NCBI GenBank assembly: GCA_023653785.1
Contig: JAMKCH010005473.1
Coordinates: 16,297-80,296, forward strand
DNA: 64,000 nucleotides
Reading direction: 5' to 3'
Source: Ophioderma brevispina
Taxonomy: Eukaryota > Echinodermata > Ophiuroidea > Amphilepidida > Ophiodermatidae
The translations under genes and the position numbers were made by a program. Below are positions 1 through 13,799 of the stretch, one piece after another. The notes below the pieces were generated by a model. It was not told where the DNA came from. It was given only the letters and a program-made list of their open reading frames with translations, and ran no database searches. The first letter of the stretch is position 1; each line of letters begins with the position of its first letter.

Positions 1-1688
1 CTGGATATCCTTGCGAAAAGCTTATTCACAGAATTTTAGTTGATACCGATCTTGCGGTTTTTTTTTATGAACAATTGTTTGTTTCTTACGATCCCATAGA
101 CCACTGTGCTGTAATTTCTGTCTGACACAGAGAATTATGAGCTCTATCATTCACAAGTATTGTTTACTAGTCAATTACTAATGCAACTGTACAAAAATCT
201 CAATATCCGGAAAATTTGGGTATTCTTAAAATGTGCTGTTGTTGCTTGTAATATATAATATCATTACTTGTAACTTTTGTGGGTCACCCTGTACTATAAA
301 AACTACAATTGTATTACTTTAACCCACGTTCTGATGGTTTCTAACGTGTTTGGTATTTCACTTGTTTGGTATTTCAATTATTCTGCTAGTTTGTGTTCGA
401 GGGTATTTGACCCAAGATGTTGTAACAACGAGGAACCTTGAACCCCACCGTGTCCCGTCCATTGTTTGTGTATTCCTATTGAGTTAACGTTCATTCTGCT
501 ATGGGATTGCCCTTGAAGTTTTAAAATAATATTTCCCCAATCCTTTGAAATGTTTTTCTTTCTGTTCATATCGCCTTTTGGGTATGTTTTGTTAATTTCG
601 CGTATGGATTACATTGTGTACTCCAAGTATTTTCATTTCTACCAGAGGCGTTGTGAAAAGAGCGAAAAGGGAGGGGTGAAAGCGCTTTTTTAGTTTCAAC
701 TTCATAATCTTTCAGTTACTAGAACATTCCCAAGAAACCGCTTGCAATCTGAAAGAAGTGTCACCACCGTTTATACTACAGCAAAACAAGTATGGTTAAG
801 ATTGGTTCGAATAGGAAGAGTTAAGTTGGTTGGACAAAATGTGATCAATTTTTATGTATAAACTCGTGTTCGTCATTCCAGCACCTTCTATTTTATTCTA
901 GGTTCACTAGATATCCTTGAGAAAAGCGTATCACAATATTTTAGTGGATTCCGATCTTGCGTTTTTTTTTTTGTTATGAGCAATTGCTTGTTTCTGACGA
1001 TCCCATGGACCACTGTGCTGTAATTTCTGTCCCATTCTTGGGAATGTTCTAGTAACTGAAAGATTATGAGGTTGAAACTTCTAAAAAAGCGATTTCACCC
1101 CTCCTTTGTCGCTCTTTAAGACAGAAAATACAAAATTGCGTATTTCTTACCGATTCGACGGAATTTTAGGTACCGTATACGTGGATTACTAAGACTAACG
1201 GTTCAGATGATATAAAATCTCAACTTTATTGAGTTAAGTCGGGGGGCCGGGGGGGGGAAGGTTGTGGATCACGAAATGCCCCTTTAAGCCTATCGCAACC
1301 AAGACCTTAATAGAACTTTGGCAAAATAAAACTGAAATCTTTGGGAAAGCTTACAAGCTGTATCAGACGCCTGTATGTAATGTTTGTCCATTATTAATTA
1401 CAGAGTCAATTATTTGACATACATAATATTCTGTATTCTGTTCAGGCGAATTTAGATAAAAGCAGTTTCGGGTGTTTTTGGTATATATAAAACCTTTAGC
1501 CAAAATTCCAAACCGCACCGACTGAATTTCATCAGAAAGGGTGATTCTCCCCTATCTGTTAAACGCATACTGGCACAATTTACCCATACGGCGCCCCTGG
1601 TTTTTGTTTTTTAGGGGAGATTAAACTTTGTGATGCGTTTATTTGAGCATTTAAAGCATATTGATCCTTTGCTTCTGTTTTCTTTCAG

Positions 1689-1840
1689 AACCCAATGATT
1701 GGGGCCAACACAATTTTCAAGGTCGGTTAGTTGACGATCTGCTGGCAAGATATTGCCAGGCACGCGTGAGACCAGTGTTTAATACATCCACCGTTACTAC
1801 AGTTGTTTTCCGGCAAAAAATCCACGAACTGATTGAGTTG
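1689..1840 (+). CDS. nAChR alpha-type subunit, exon 2 (N-terminal extracellular)
   Basis: This exon encodes the start of the mature extracellular domain of a Cys-loop ligand-gated ion channel. It is 152 bp, with a polypyrimidine tract plus AG (1687-1688) before it and GTAAGG after it. It opens with the last two bases of a codon and ends on a complete codon. The peptide contains RLVDDLLARY, then VRPVFNTSTVTTVVF, then HELIEL. This matches the nAChR pattern of an N-terminal helix (xxLLxxYN), the RPVxNxS glycosylation-site region and beta-1, ending at LIxL just before the micro-exon. The length and the phase-0 end match exon 2 of vertebrate CHRNA7-type genes. A second, damaged copy is at 5445-5596. 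The signal-peptide exon is not found upstream. Confidence 0.88.
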
Positions 1841-3479
1841 GTAAGGACCGTATATTTCCATACATTTCCATAAATTTCATCACAATTAAGATATTCAAAC
1901 ATAACGTAACATGATCTTTGCCTAATTGAGTTTTCATTGGCATAATTAAAACTAATTTGGTATAATTACATGACATCCTTCGTACCTACTCTCGATTATC
2001 ACTGACCTCTACACATGGATAGCGGGCTGGCGCTCCGTTGAATAGCCGCAGATTGAAACCACAGGAAGTTGTTTTTTTTGCCCTGCGTAATATGGCTTCA
2101 CTTTATTGTCAAAATTATGCGCTTTATTCATATGAGAGCACATGATACTGGGAAGGTGCGAAGGGTATTATGTAATTATACCACTAATGTATTGTGCTTC
2201 TTACCAGGAAGGGAAACTTAAAACAGATACACCTTGTCCTCCAGATATAAATAAACAAAGACCACTTCAAAACCACTGCAGAGTCGACCACCTTTTAGCG
2301 GATTAATTAGTGGATACTACTTACTTATGTAGGCCTAATTATGATTATATCAATTAGCACGTTCAGCTAGTTTGTATTATTTTGATATAATATTTTATCA
2401 AAGAAAATATAAATTCTTTTGAAATGAAATAGCAATAATGTATGCAGATAGTTTTGATAACCAGGTTAAGTAACTTTGTAAGAATAACGTTTAATAAATG
2501 ATTAGACAGTAATGGCTGAATATTTTTAGCTTCGAGTGCATTATTTGGTAAAGAATCAATGCACGCGCGCTCAGCCTTTGACGACGAATAATGGCGCAAG
2601 CCCCAAAGGATCACGTGCCATTGTGAGTCTAGTCATGCATGAGAAAGTAAAAATATTTAATAACCTAATTTATAACGTTATTTCAGTAGACATTAAAAAA
2701 CACCGAAAACTTTATTAACACTTAACAAATAAGTGTCTAAGGTGTTTTCACTCACGTTGGTGCCTAAGGGGGGGGGGGCGCATGGAACCCCCAAAGAAAA
2801 CCACTTTCTCGGTCGAATATTTAAATGAACTTACATCACCAAAGATGAAATAAAAATTTAGTTTTGTTATATCGTCTTGAAATTAGGGGCAAATCATTGT
2901 TTTGGAAACGCGTCAAAATTGAACGCAAAGTCCTACGTAGATTTTAGAACCCTGTGGTCCCTAGGAACCCACTCCCTTAGGCCCTTAAGTGTGAAAGAGG
3001 TGGTGCATAATGGGGGGATCCAAGTGCACCCCACCCTCTGAAAACCACTTTGGAGTACATACATCAACACGACCATATAACAGGAAAGGGAAAAAATGAA
3101 AATCAATTGTACCTATTCAAAATGGCGGTCCAAAAGCGTTTTTTAGGACGATGACCAAATTCTCCCGCCCACATACAATTTGGCTCATAACAGTAGAACA
3201 TCATTACGTTTCCATTGCTGAAATAAAAAAAATACTCCAGCATGATTCTTTTTTTTCAATTTCAAAACAAAAAAATCCAAGATGGCGTCCAAAATGGCTG
3301 CCAAAATATGCAAACTTGTACAAAATGCTATATAACATGCACAAATTGTGGTAGAAGCATAAATGATTGATTTAATGATTTTCTTGTCAATAGTAGCTAA
3401 ATTTGAGTAGTTTCCTTTTGTTACAATTCCGACAATCGATGATGGCAGCCAAAATGGCCTCTAAAGTAGGGCAAATAAT

Positions 3480-3631
3480 GGTAGACGTTTCATATAGAAG
3501 TCCCACTGATGCAAATGAGGTATTGCCATTTATTCTGTCAAGCTCTACTGCACAATATCATATAGCGCATGACGGAATCAATTGTAATACCTTAATTTGC
3601 ATCCATGGGACTTCTATATGAAACGTCTACC
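3480..3631. repeat. Fold-back hairpin of about 150 nt
   Basis: The 26-nt arm beginning ggtagacgtttcatatagaa at 3480 is exactly complementary to the arm ending at 3631. The complementarity continues inward imperfectly through 'tgatgcaaat'. The spacer is about 60 nt. The same fold-back, with indels in its arms, is at about 7241-7393 in copy B. It resembles a small MITE; no target-site duplication was identified. Confidence 0.75.
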
Positions 3632-3738
3632 CAAATAATAGACATGTTTCTTTATCATTATTACTATTATCCGGTAATTTTAGTAAACTGCAGTATGTAA
3701 GAGTGTCACGCATCAGCGATTGTCCACTGGTTATCAAC

Positions 3739-6700
3739 TATTCCAGCACCTCTGTTTTATTCTAGGTTTCACTGGATATACTTGCGAAAAGCTTATTCAC
3801 AGAATTTTAGTGATACCGATCTTGCGTTTTTTTTTGTATATGAGAAATTGTTGTTTCTACGATCCCATAGCCCCACTGTGCTGTAATTTCGTCGGACACA
3901 GAGAATTATGAGCTCTATCATTCACAAGTATTGTTTACTAGTCCAATTACCAATGCAACGTACAAAAATCTCAATATCCGGAAAATTGGTATTCTTAAAA
4001 TGTGCTGTGGTTCTTTTTTTGCCTATGTAAATTAAAAATCATTACTTGTAACTTTTGCGGGTCACCCGGTACTATAAAAACTACAATTATATTACTTTAC
4101 CAACGTTCTGATGGTTTCTTTTAACGTGTGGTATTTCAATTGTTGGTATTTCAATTATTATGCTAGTTGTGTCGAGCGGTATTGACCAAGATGTTGTAAC
4201 AACGAGGAACCCTTGAACCCCACCGTGTTCCCGTCCATTGTTGGTATTCCCTATATGATGTTAACGTTCATTTGCAAATGGGATTGCCTTGAAGTTTTAA
4301 AATATATTTACCCAATCTTTGAAAATGTGTTTCTTCTGTTCATATCGCCTTTTGGGGGGTTTTTTTTTATTTTTGTTTTGTTAATTTCGCCGTATGGATT
4401 ACATTGTGTACTCCAAGTATTTTCATTCTACCAGAGGCGTTGTGAAAAGAGCGAAAAGGGAAGGGGTTTTGATTGAAAGCGCTTTTTAGAAGTTTCAACT
4501 TCATAATCTTTCAGTTACTAGAACATTCCCAAGAAGAAACAGCTTGCATCTTGAAAGAAGTGTCACACCGTGTATTACTTCAGCAAAACAAGTATGGTAA
4601 GATGGTTCGATAGGAGAGTTAAGTTGGTTGACAAAAATTGATCAAATTTTAATTTATGTATAAACCCGTGTTCGTCATTCCAGCACCTTCTATTGTATTC
4701 TAGGTTCACTAGATATCCTGAGAAAAGGCGTTTCACAATATTTAGTTGATCCCGATTTTGCGTTTTTTTGTCATGAGCAATTGCTTGTTCGGACGTCACA
4801 TGGACCACTGTGCTTTTCACCCCTCCTATGTCGACTCTTTAAAGACAGAAAATACAAAATTGCGTATTTCTTATAGATATGACAGAATTTTTAAGGTACC
4901 GTATACGTGGAGTAATAAGACTAACGGTTCAGATGATATAAAAATCTCAACATTTATGAGTTAAGTCGGGGCCGGGGGGGGGGGGGGGGAGGAGGTGTGG
5001 ATCACGAAATGCCCCTTTAAGCCTAATCGCAACCAAGACCTTAATAGAACTTTGCAAAACCCCCCATTCCCCCCCCCCAACTGAAATCTGTGGGAAGCTT
5101 ACAAAGCAGCTGTATCAACCGCCTGTATGTAATGTTTGTCCATATTAATTACAGATGTCAATTATTTACATACATAATATTCTGTATTTCTGTTCAGGCG
5201 AATTTAGATAAAAAAAGCAGAGTTTGGGTGTTTGTGGTATATATAAAAACCTTTAGCCCAAAATTCAAACCGCACGACTGAATTAATCAGAACGGGTGAT
5301 TCTCCCCTACTGTTTAAATTTAAAACGCATACTGGCACCATTACCCAACGGCGCCCCTGGTTTTGTTTTAGGGAGAATTAGAACTTTGTTGATGCGTTTA
5401 TTTGCGCATTAACGATATTGATCCTTGCTTCTGTTTTCTTTCAGAACCCAATGATGGGGCCAACAAAATTTTCAAGGTCGGTTAGTTGACGATCTGCTGG
5501 CAAGATATTGCCAAGGCACGCGTGAGACCAGTGTTTAATACATCCACCGTTACTACAGTTGTTTTCCGGCAAAAAATCCACGAAACTGATTGAGTTGTAA
5601 GGACCGATATTTCCATACATTCCTAAATTTCATCACAATTAAGATATTCAAACATAACGTAACATGATCTTTGCCTAATTGAGTTTTCATGGCTATTAAA
5701 AACTAAGTGGGTAATTACATGCATCCCTTCGTACATACCTCTCTTCCATTATCACAGACCTCTACACATGGATAGCGGGCTGGCGCTCCATTGAATAGCC
5801 GTAGATTGAAAACCACAGGACGTTGTTTTTTTTGGCCCTCGGTAATATGGCTTCACTTTATTGTCAAAATATTATGCCGCTTATTCATATTGAGAGACAT
5901 GATACTGGGAAGGTGCGAAGGGTATAGTAAGATACCACGAATGTATTGTGCTTCTTACAAGGAAGGGGAAAAATAAATCAGATACCCACTTGTCATCCAG
6001 TATAAATTAAACAATCGACATTCAAAAACTACTTCAGAGTCGACCACTTGTAGCGGATTTAATGTGGATAATCTTTTATGTAGGCCTAATTATGATTCTA
6101 TCAATTAGCACGTTCAGTAGTTTGTATTATTGATATAATATTTATCAAAGAAATATAAATTCTTTTGAAATGACAATAAGTAATAAATGTATGCAGATGA
6201 TAGTTTGATTAAACAAGGTTAAGTAAATTTGTAAGAATAACGTTTAATAAATGATTAGACAGTAATGGCTGAATATTTTTAGTTCGAGGGCATTATTTGC
6301 GTTATAAAAGAATCAAGGCACGCGGCGTCGACTTTGACGGACGAATAATGGCACAAGCACCAAAGGATCACGTGCCAGTGTGAGTATAGTCAGCATGAGG
6401 ACAAGTAAAAATATTTAAATACCTAATTTATAACGTTATTTCAGTGACATTAAAAAAAACACCGAAACTTTATTAACACTTAACAAATAAGTTTGTGTCT
6501 AAGGTGTTTTCACTCACGTTGGTGCCTAAGGGGGGGGGCGCATGGAACCCCCAAAGAAAACCACTTCGGGTCGATATTTAAATGAACACATACCAAAGAT
6601 GAAATAAAACATTAGTTTGTATATGTCTTGAAATTAGGGGCAAATCATTGGTTTGGAAAAACGGTCAAAATTGAACGACAAAGTCCTACGTAGATTAGAA

Positions 6701-7510
6701 ACCCCGTGGGTCCATAGGAACCCACTCCCTTATGCCCTTAAGTGTGAAAGAGGGTGTGCATTTAATGGGGGGATCCAAGTGCACCCCACCCTCTGAAAAC
6801 CACTTTGGAGTTACATAACATCAACCCGACCCATATACAGGAAAGGAAAAAAATGAAAATCAATTGTACCTATTCAAACTGGCGGTCAAAAACGCGTTTT
6901 TTTAGGACGATGACCAAATTCTCCCGCCCACATACAATTTGGCTCATAACAGTTAAACTCATTACGTTCCATTGCTTGAAATAACACAAAATAGCCAGCA
7001 TGATTCTTTTTTTTAAATTTTCAAACAAAAAAATCCAAGATGGCTGTCCAAAATGGCTGCAAAAATACATGCAAATTGTACAAATGTTCTATATAACATG
7101 CACAAATTGTCTGGTAAGAAGAAAATAAATGATTGGATTTATGATTTCTTGGCATAGAGCTAAATTTGAGTAGTTTCCTTTGTTACCAATTCCGACAATC
7201 GATGATGGCAGCCAAAATGGCCTCTAAAGTAGGGCAAATAATGGTGACGTTTCATATAGAAGTCCCCCACTCTGATGCAAAGATGGTATTGCCATTTATT
7301 CTGTCAAGCTTCAAACTGCACAATATCATATAGCGCATGACGGAATCAATTGTAATACCTTAATTTGACCATGGGACTCTAGATGAAACGTCTACCCAAA
7401 ATATAATAGACATGTTCTTATCATTATTACTATTATCCGGTAATTTTAGTAAACTGCAGTATGTAAGAGTTGTCAGCATCAGCGGATTGTCCATGGTATC
7501 AACTATTCAG
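3739..7510. repeat. Tandem duplication, copy B (damaged exon 2 copy)
   Basis: This is the second copy of the 3.75-kb unit. It joins copy A at the sequence 'atcaactattc' and ends at the same words near 7505, after which unique sequence starts. Order and orientation are the same as in copy A. The differences look like sequencing noise rather than mutation: single-base gains and losses spread evenly over exon and intron, including long C and G runs near 4973-4990 and 5060-5080. No gene is intact in this copy. Confidence 0.85.
5445..5596 (+). pseudogene. Second copy of nAChR exon 2, frame-broken
   Basis: It lines up with 1689-1840 end to end, and an AG acceptor and a GT donor are still present. 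Five differences are visible in about 152 nt: loss of one T in the 'gatggggcc' region, one substitution in 'caacaaaatt', an extra A in 'gccaaggcac', an extra A in 'cgaaactg', and loss of one G at the donor. Four of the five are indels, so the reading frame is lost. It could be a dead duplicate exon, a false duplication in the assembly, or a real alternative exon obscured by read errors. The sequence alone does not decide. Confidence 0.75.
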
Positions 7511-10500
7511 AAAAGGTACATCAATTAATTGAGGCGGATCCATTACAATTGCCAGTGCTGTCAGAATTCCAGCTAGGGGAATCAGATGAAATCAATTACT
7601 GCATAATGCCCTTTTATATAGCAATTGCCCTCGCGTATCAAAATATATAGCAAATTTTCGATTCTTGCCAAAGGAACAAGTGAGCTGATTCGTACAACTG
7701 CCATTTCCTCTGCGGGAATTTTTTTATATCAGCGGCGGCGGAATCCGGTCCATCCACTTAAAAAAGTGGAGGGTGCCTGCCTCCACCTCCACTTTAAAAA
7801 GTGGTTTAAATGATACACGCCCGATACACGTCGGGCTTATTAAAGCTGCATGAAATCGAGAGTAAAAGTAGTTCACAATTACTCAGATAATGTGCAAGTG
7901 GACCCTCCACTTGATGAAAAATCGTTCCCGACGTCGCTGTTTATATGGTAGTAATTGGCAATCGCCCATAAACTAGTCTGGTTGGTAAAACAATCAGGCT
8001 GGGAATATTAGAAGCAATAAATGGTACTAAAAGGCCCTTGAAATAGCGATGTCCACGTTTACCAAAAACTTTCACTATCCTTTAAAAAATTGATCTTCCT
8101 AAGGGAATTTCAAAAATCATTTCTGGGTCAGTGTTCCGGAAGGAATATTAAAAGTTAGGAAGCAAATATTGATAAGCAGTGGCGATCGCTATAATTAAGG
8201 TATGTGATTTCCAGTCAAGTTGTTGTAGCACCAGAAGAAAACTAGTGTTAAGATTGAACGTGCAGATGGGCCCTCCACTTTGAAAAACGTTCTGCCGCTG
8301 CTGTCGTTCAGAGCTTTATAAAAATGTCAATAAAGTACCATTTTTGCTTTAAAACCCTTCCCCGGCTTTGGTGTCAGAAGTAGCCCAGATTGAATTTCCA
8401 ATAATATTCATGAAAAAAAAAGCTGCGCGGGACCTTGAAATTCAGCACTCATTTTTGGCATTAAAACGAAGTCATTTCAAAGTACGACTATGCTTTTTCA
8501 CAAACCCACAAAATTCTAATCAAACGCGATGCAGACTCCCCTAATCGGCCCACTACCGAGGGCATGGATATGGCAAGGGAGTCGAATGTTGTCAAAATTA
8601 GTGCTAACCTCTTGCAAACTGCAAAAAAAGAAAAGAAACGCCATTCAAAACCCATACAATCAGTACAAACTGATGGTGCCAAGTTCAAGATTTTGATCAA
8701 GTCTAGTTTTTGTGCGCGCGGTGATTTATCCTAGCCGCATGCAGTCAATTCACCGTAAGACATGGAATGTTCAGGGAGAGTTCGTACGTAAGTTGCTGTA
8801 AAAATAACTCGCGATTTTTCATATTCCTTAACAAGATGAAGGCAAGGAATTAAATTTAGCAATGTACAAGGAATCAAGGAACCTATAGTCAACCAAAATT
8901 TATCGATATATTGGTGGAATGAATCAGGAGGGGAAAAAGATAGAACACCAAATCGAATCAAAATTTGTGTGGCTCTGGGTGGCGTGAATCCGTTCATGAT
9001 TGTTACAGACTTTTTGCATGAAAAATGCCATTTTTGTAAACCATGAGTCATTATGTCAGCGGGAAAAGTCGAAAAATTAAGACAACAAAATCATATATCT
9101 GTAGTTGTATCATTATGTACATGAGAGAGGAGATCGAGATATACCACAGAAAGGTGTAATGTTGAAGAGTCAGGACTTCCGAGAGAAGGTAAACAAAACA
9201 TAATTAAAAATACATATGAAAAATACAGATTATCAATGTAATAGCTGTAAATATGCACAAAGCAGCTTCGATTTTCCCAAGTTTATAATATAATTCCCAA
9301 CTGGTTCCAGGGAAGTGTTTAACACTTGATTATTTATAGACATGGAATTCCAGCCCAAAGTACTGGAAAAGTGTATGTGTATCCGGCTCAATTAATGATG
9401 AAACGTGCCTGGCCTAGTCAGCTACCCAGGCCGCCCACCAAAATTCCACAAAAGCGAAACGGTCGGCTTTTTGCCAGAATTTTTTGAAGGAAGGCCAAAA
9501 TTTAGAGAAATTTGACAAGGAAACAGGTCTACTTGTTGGTGATGAAATGTTTGCAAAGTCCAAAAAAGGACCATTTTAAGAGGGTACGGTCAACTTTTTC
9601 AGTAAAGGTCCACTTTTAGGAAAAAAGTCCATTTTCGAAGTCCCGACACCCCACCCCCCCAAATAAATCCGGTACGGCGCTGGTCGATATAAATGCACGT
9701 TGATGACATTTTGGAATTACCTGATATTCCCAACTGGCATTCCATGTCAGGATTACTAGCAATTGTAGAATCAGCTCTAGGGCTTCCTGGAATACCGAAA
9801 GTTTGCTGGATATATTTGATGAGGAATTGGGAATAGTTTTATTAACAATGTCCACTAGAACCATTTTTGGTACTTTTTTCTTTAGGTACTGCCTTTATTC
9901 ACATAAAAAATCAAACATCGAGAATACATACAGACATAAAAAACTGACACCCCAGTGAAAGATATCTTTAAGTCTACATTAAAAAATCCTACAGATACAT
10001 ACATATATGGAGCACCCACACAAGGGCTAAAGATTTTTTGGTACTTGACACACTTGACATTCCTAGCTGGAAATCTATGGCAAAGTACTATCAATTGTAT
10101 GAATCAGCTCAAGTGCTTCCTGGAATACCGAAAGTTTGCTAGTATATGTTGATAAGCAGTAGTCAATAGGTTTATAAACTGCCCATTTTAGTTCCATGTT
10201 TGCTTTGACCTAATATTTCTAGCTGGACTTACATGCAATTGTATGAATCAGCTCAAGTATTGTAGCATAGTTTGATAAGCGGTGCACAATCGCTATATAA
10301 AATGATTTAGAACTATTCTTCTTTCAACAAATATTCCACGAGGAATTTTATATCTAAGTAAGCTTAACACAGCAACTACATTCATATTACCGATATGATA
10401 TGATATTATGATTAGAAATATTTGTATTATTTGGCATGTTTTGGCTCTATACTATTGTCTACCAGACATTAGCTACTCTTTACATAAACTAATTATTTAT

Positions 10501-11467
10501 ATTTAATAATTTATGTTTCTAACACAGTTTGTGGCTTTATAGGCATTTCCAATGAATTTGTATATTTGGCCCCCATTTTGAACGCGAACTGCGAACGATA
10601 ACCTGAAGATTGCACTCCGGAAGGAATACAGACACATAAACAAAAGAAATGTCCTCAAAATTTGCGTTTAATGAACTGCGTGGGTTCATTAGGATTTACT
10701 TAAATGTTTACGGGAGAAATTTGAGTTTTTGTGTGGACCTGAAATGATATAGTCAATGGAAGACAGTAGTTTTCGAAAAATTCGGAGGCAGCCGAAATAC
10801 AAATCGAATGATAAACACGTGGTTTACGTGAATCATGTCTAATAACGCGTTTACATTGCATTACAAACAGTATAATGTGAACGGTGCGATTTAAAAGTGG
10901 TTTTCAAGTTATTATGTGACCTCTTTCTCGTCCTTAAATTTCCTGAGTCCCAACGGTGATTGCCGTGCTCCCATTTTCTATTGACATTATCGCATATCCG
11001 GACTACACACGCATTACGATTTTCGCCCTAAAGATTTAGAGTAGACCCTAGGGGTGCTGCGTGACTCATTATGGCGAGACTTAGTCACATGGCACAAAAC
11101 ACGTGACATTTGCAGTACGATTTTAAGTGCAGTCGCGAACGCATACCAATGTAATATATGTTTGCCAGTTCCTGAGTTTAAAGTCTCTTTTACAAATATA
11201 TTAAGTGCTACGCATTGTACAACACAAATTGTTTTAGCGTATATAAACGCGTATTCGAAACTAAGGTCATCGAAAATTTGATTGACCGGAATCCTTTCAT
11301 AACATGTCAATACCTTACTTACAAAGAGTTATCTACTATTGAAAAGAAATGCCATCTGCAGCTGGCTTTCCCATATTGACATACATTGAAAGAGGACAAA
11401 AGAGTTGCCTGCTATTATGTTAACAACAGTGGCTCGTGTAAGCATGGAAGAAAGAGGTAGAAGGAAG
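7511..11467. other. Intronic sequence with short dispersed repeats, no gene recognised
   Basis: No coding exon could be supported here. Three diverged copies of a segment with 'gaatcagctcaag', 'cttcctggaataccgaaag' and 'ttgataagcagt' occur near 9720-9850, 10050-10160 and 10220-10310. A related 'ttgataagcagtggcgatcg' is near 8170. Positions 9560-9660 hold the degenerate 'aaaggtccacttttagg' repeat ending in a C-run, also met at 13.8 and 45.8 kb. The minus strand from 9051 to 8731 is open for 106 codons with hydrophobic stretches but is not recognised. Confidence 0.5.
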
Positions 11468-12010
11468 CAAGGGGGTGAAGCCCATTCAAAACCAGTCGTC
11501 CGTGCTGGGCGCTGACATTTTGAATATTGCACGGAATAATTATTAGTTTGGGTGCTTGTATACACACATAATGTCAATTCGATACAAACAATCCGGCAAA
11601 ATATCAGTTGTTGGATGTTGGGTGCTATTGGGTGGTTAAATTTGGTCCTACCCATGGCCACACAACGAATGAAATGACACGTCAGTCGTCTTGATTTAAA
11701 TAAACCGCCTCAATGAATACATCTTTTCACCTAAGCGTGCATTGCATTATGAGAAAAAAGAGTATCTGAGCAAATGATCCAGGTGCACTATTATTACACC
11801 TGGCCACCTCTAACACATACATCAATTTGTATCACTACCGATTAGTGTATATGCAAAGCGGCACCCACAGTATGTGGAAGAAGCGGAGGCAGCCATTGCT
11901 TTCTATTGTTGGTACTCTATGTTTTCTTTGTGGTCGGCAAAACATGCGAGACGATGAATTTCTAAAGATTACTTAACGTTTTGCCTCTCTATCTATATAG
12001 AACCTCTTTG
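11468..12010 (+). repeat. Dispersed 0.54-kb segment, first copy (partner at 54150-54715)
   Basis: Positions 11468-12010 match 54150-54715 in the same orientation at high identity, again with scattered indels. Shared words include 'gctgggcgctgacatttt', 'acacataatgtcaattcgat', 'ggccacacaacgaa' and 'cagtatgtggaag'. The match stops abruptly on both sides. Near its 3' end both copies start an ATG reading frame with a hydrophobic segment. The segment is therefore either a transposon-like repeat or a duplicated promoter plus first exon. Confidence 0.75.
11872..11976 (+). pseudogene. Degenerate copy of a signal-anchor first exon
   Basis: The frame begins MWKKRRQPLLSIVGTLCF and ends with NMRDDEFLKIT and a TAA. 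Compared with 54564-54678 it lacks several bases in the basic and hydrophobic stretch, which shortens the membrane segment. The donor-like 'acgtaagcg' of the other copy reads 'acttaacg' here, so no splice donor remains. Its 3' part keeps the frame that is broken in the 54-kb copy. It lies in the intron between nAChR exons 2 and 3 and cannot be joined to that gene in phase. Confidence 0.4.
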
Positions 12011-13799
12011 GAAGGAAGCACATCGACTTCCACAATCCGATTTTAATATGATTATCCTTCACCCGCACAAAAGGAAGGGATTCAACAGCGACCCTTTGAT
12101 CATAGTCCCTCTGCCGCAATCGATGATCGGCGAGCAATCATTACTGTAGAATTTTTTGAAAACTCTATTTCCGAACACGTAAAAGTGTAAAAGTATATTG
12201 CATATTACAACATGTTCCGGCTGTCTCCTGTGTGTATTTGTTGTTGTTTCCGTTATATAAGAAGTTAATGTACATCATTATGCGTTCAGCTTTACTGCCC
12301 AAGACTGCCCAGTGTGAATAATAAAGGATGAAAGTTGAACGTTGAACCAGTGGGGCCGTCTTGGATTTTCGTTGGACACCCATGCTCGTTCCAGGGGTTC
12401 TGAAAGTAACCTCTAACGGGACCAATTTTCAGTTAAAATATACCCGGCCCCTAATTGGACCAGCTTTGATGAAATTATACTAGTTTTTAGTGAACACCTA
12501 ACGGTACAACAGTAATATGACATCCTTACTGTGCTATTTTAAATATAATTTACACTAGTATTATCGCAGTTGTATACTCTCTTTTGAAATTCCACTTATA
12601 ATGTATTATAAACGTCTTTACTTGTATGGAAAATATTTTTGATTAATATTGTAACAATTTTTCACTGTACTGCATTATTTACATAATTATTTATCATATT
12701 GTTTTTGCTTTTGCTGTAGGCCTATTCTATGATGAACAAATAAAAATTGATTGACGATTGAAGGTAATTTGCAGTGAGATTATTCCCTTGCGGGACCAGT
12801 TCTCAATACATGGAAAACGATACACATTTAAAATAGCCAATATACATGAAAAATGACACTTGTGCTACTGCAAGAAAAAATACACACTTAGGGTTATTTT
12901 GCTGATATGTTTAGGTTAATTTTTCTTATTATTTGTATCATTGAACCAGTCACAATGACAACTGAATTTGTACCCCCAGCGGGACTAGAACTTGATTAAT
13001 TTGAATTTGACACAGCTAGCGGTAGTCCCGCATTTGCAGCTCTTTTTTCGGAACCAGCATGGGTTCCCGACCAAAATCCAAGAACCCCCAGGCGTGTTAA
13101 TCGGTTTCCATGGAAGCCGCCATATGTTTGAGTATTTACTTCGCAGCATTCATCGCGTGCTGATTCGCTGATTCCCGATGACCCGGAATCTTTACGCATT
13201 GAAGAAACAACCACGAACTGCGAATGTTCTCGAGCGAGAAAATCGGATTAGGCTTATCCTCGGAAGGGCCACTTGAGAGAATATGAATAACAATTACAAG
13301 TATGGGGCGGCAGATAAATCGTTCAAACGTCAAGTGGGTCGATGTGCTTCCTTCTATATCTCTTTCTTCCATGGTGTAAGAAAACACCAGAGTACACTTA
13401 ACAGCTATTGATATAGTGGTTATAAAGCCTTGAACTTACAACAATACACTGTCCTTCAAACTAACTCACAAGCTAGTATATGGGTCATGTTTGGCTATTT
13501 TGTGTATTGCCTGCCAATGAGGACTTCTTGGAAAAATGTTTGCCTAACCTTATGAAGTACCTCCTGGAGAATTTCTGACCAAATCACAGATCAAAAAACA
13601 ACAAACATCCTATTGATTTCGTGTACAAAACTTTAAGCTCACGGAGGCTCTCTTGCTGACATCCGAATAAATGTTAATTTGGTGGATGTTAATTTGGTGG
13701 CGGTTATTATTTTGACAAGTTGCACACTCTAAGACTAGGGACAAGGAAATTGATTGACATGAGGGATATCAGATGTACCCTATTGCTGGTAATAACTAA
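12011..13799. other. Intronic sequence, possible retroelement 3' tail near 12740
   Basis: No gene is recognised. The stretch 12430-12757 is AT-rich and ends in 'aaataaaaattgattgacg', which resembles the AATAAA plus ATTG-type tail of an L2/CR1-like LINE or a 3' UTR; no upstream coding part was found. The rest shows no clear repeat or coding structure. Confidence 0.4.

Larger units (their letters stand above)
1..3738. repeat. Tandem duplication, copy A (contains nAChR exon 2)
   Basis: This is the first of two head-to-tail copies of a unit of about 3.75 kb; the second is 3739-7510. The copies match almost throughout and differ mostly by one- or few-base indels, many in homopolymers. The left end is cut by the window. 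A shorter repetition lies inside the copy: the segment after position 877 repeats the motif seen at position 1. Apart from exon 2 at 1689-1840 I see only intronic sequence: G-tracts near 2768 and 3014, stretches rich in 'aaaatggctgcc'-like words, and a hairpin at 3480-3631. Confidence 0.85.

Noticed and set aside
8731..9051. Minus-strand 106-codon frame resembling a GPCR fifth transmembrane segment (DKFWLTIGSLIPCTLLN)
   Set aside because: Only one hydrophobic stretch is suggestive; no DRY, CWxP or NPxxY-type motif and no flanking helices could be found.
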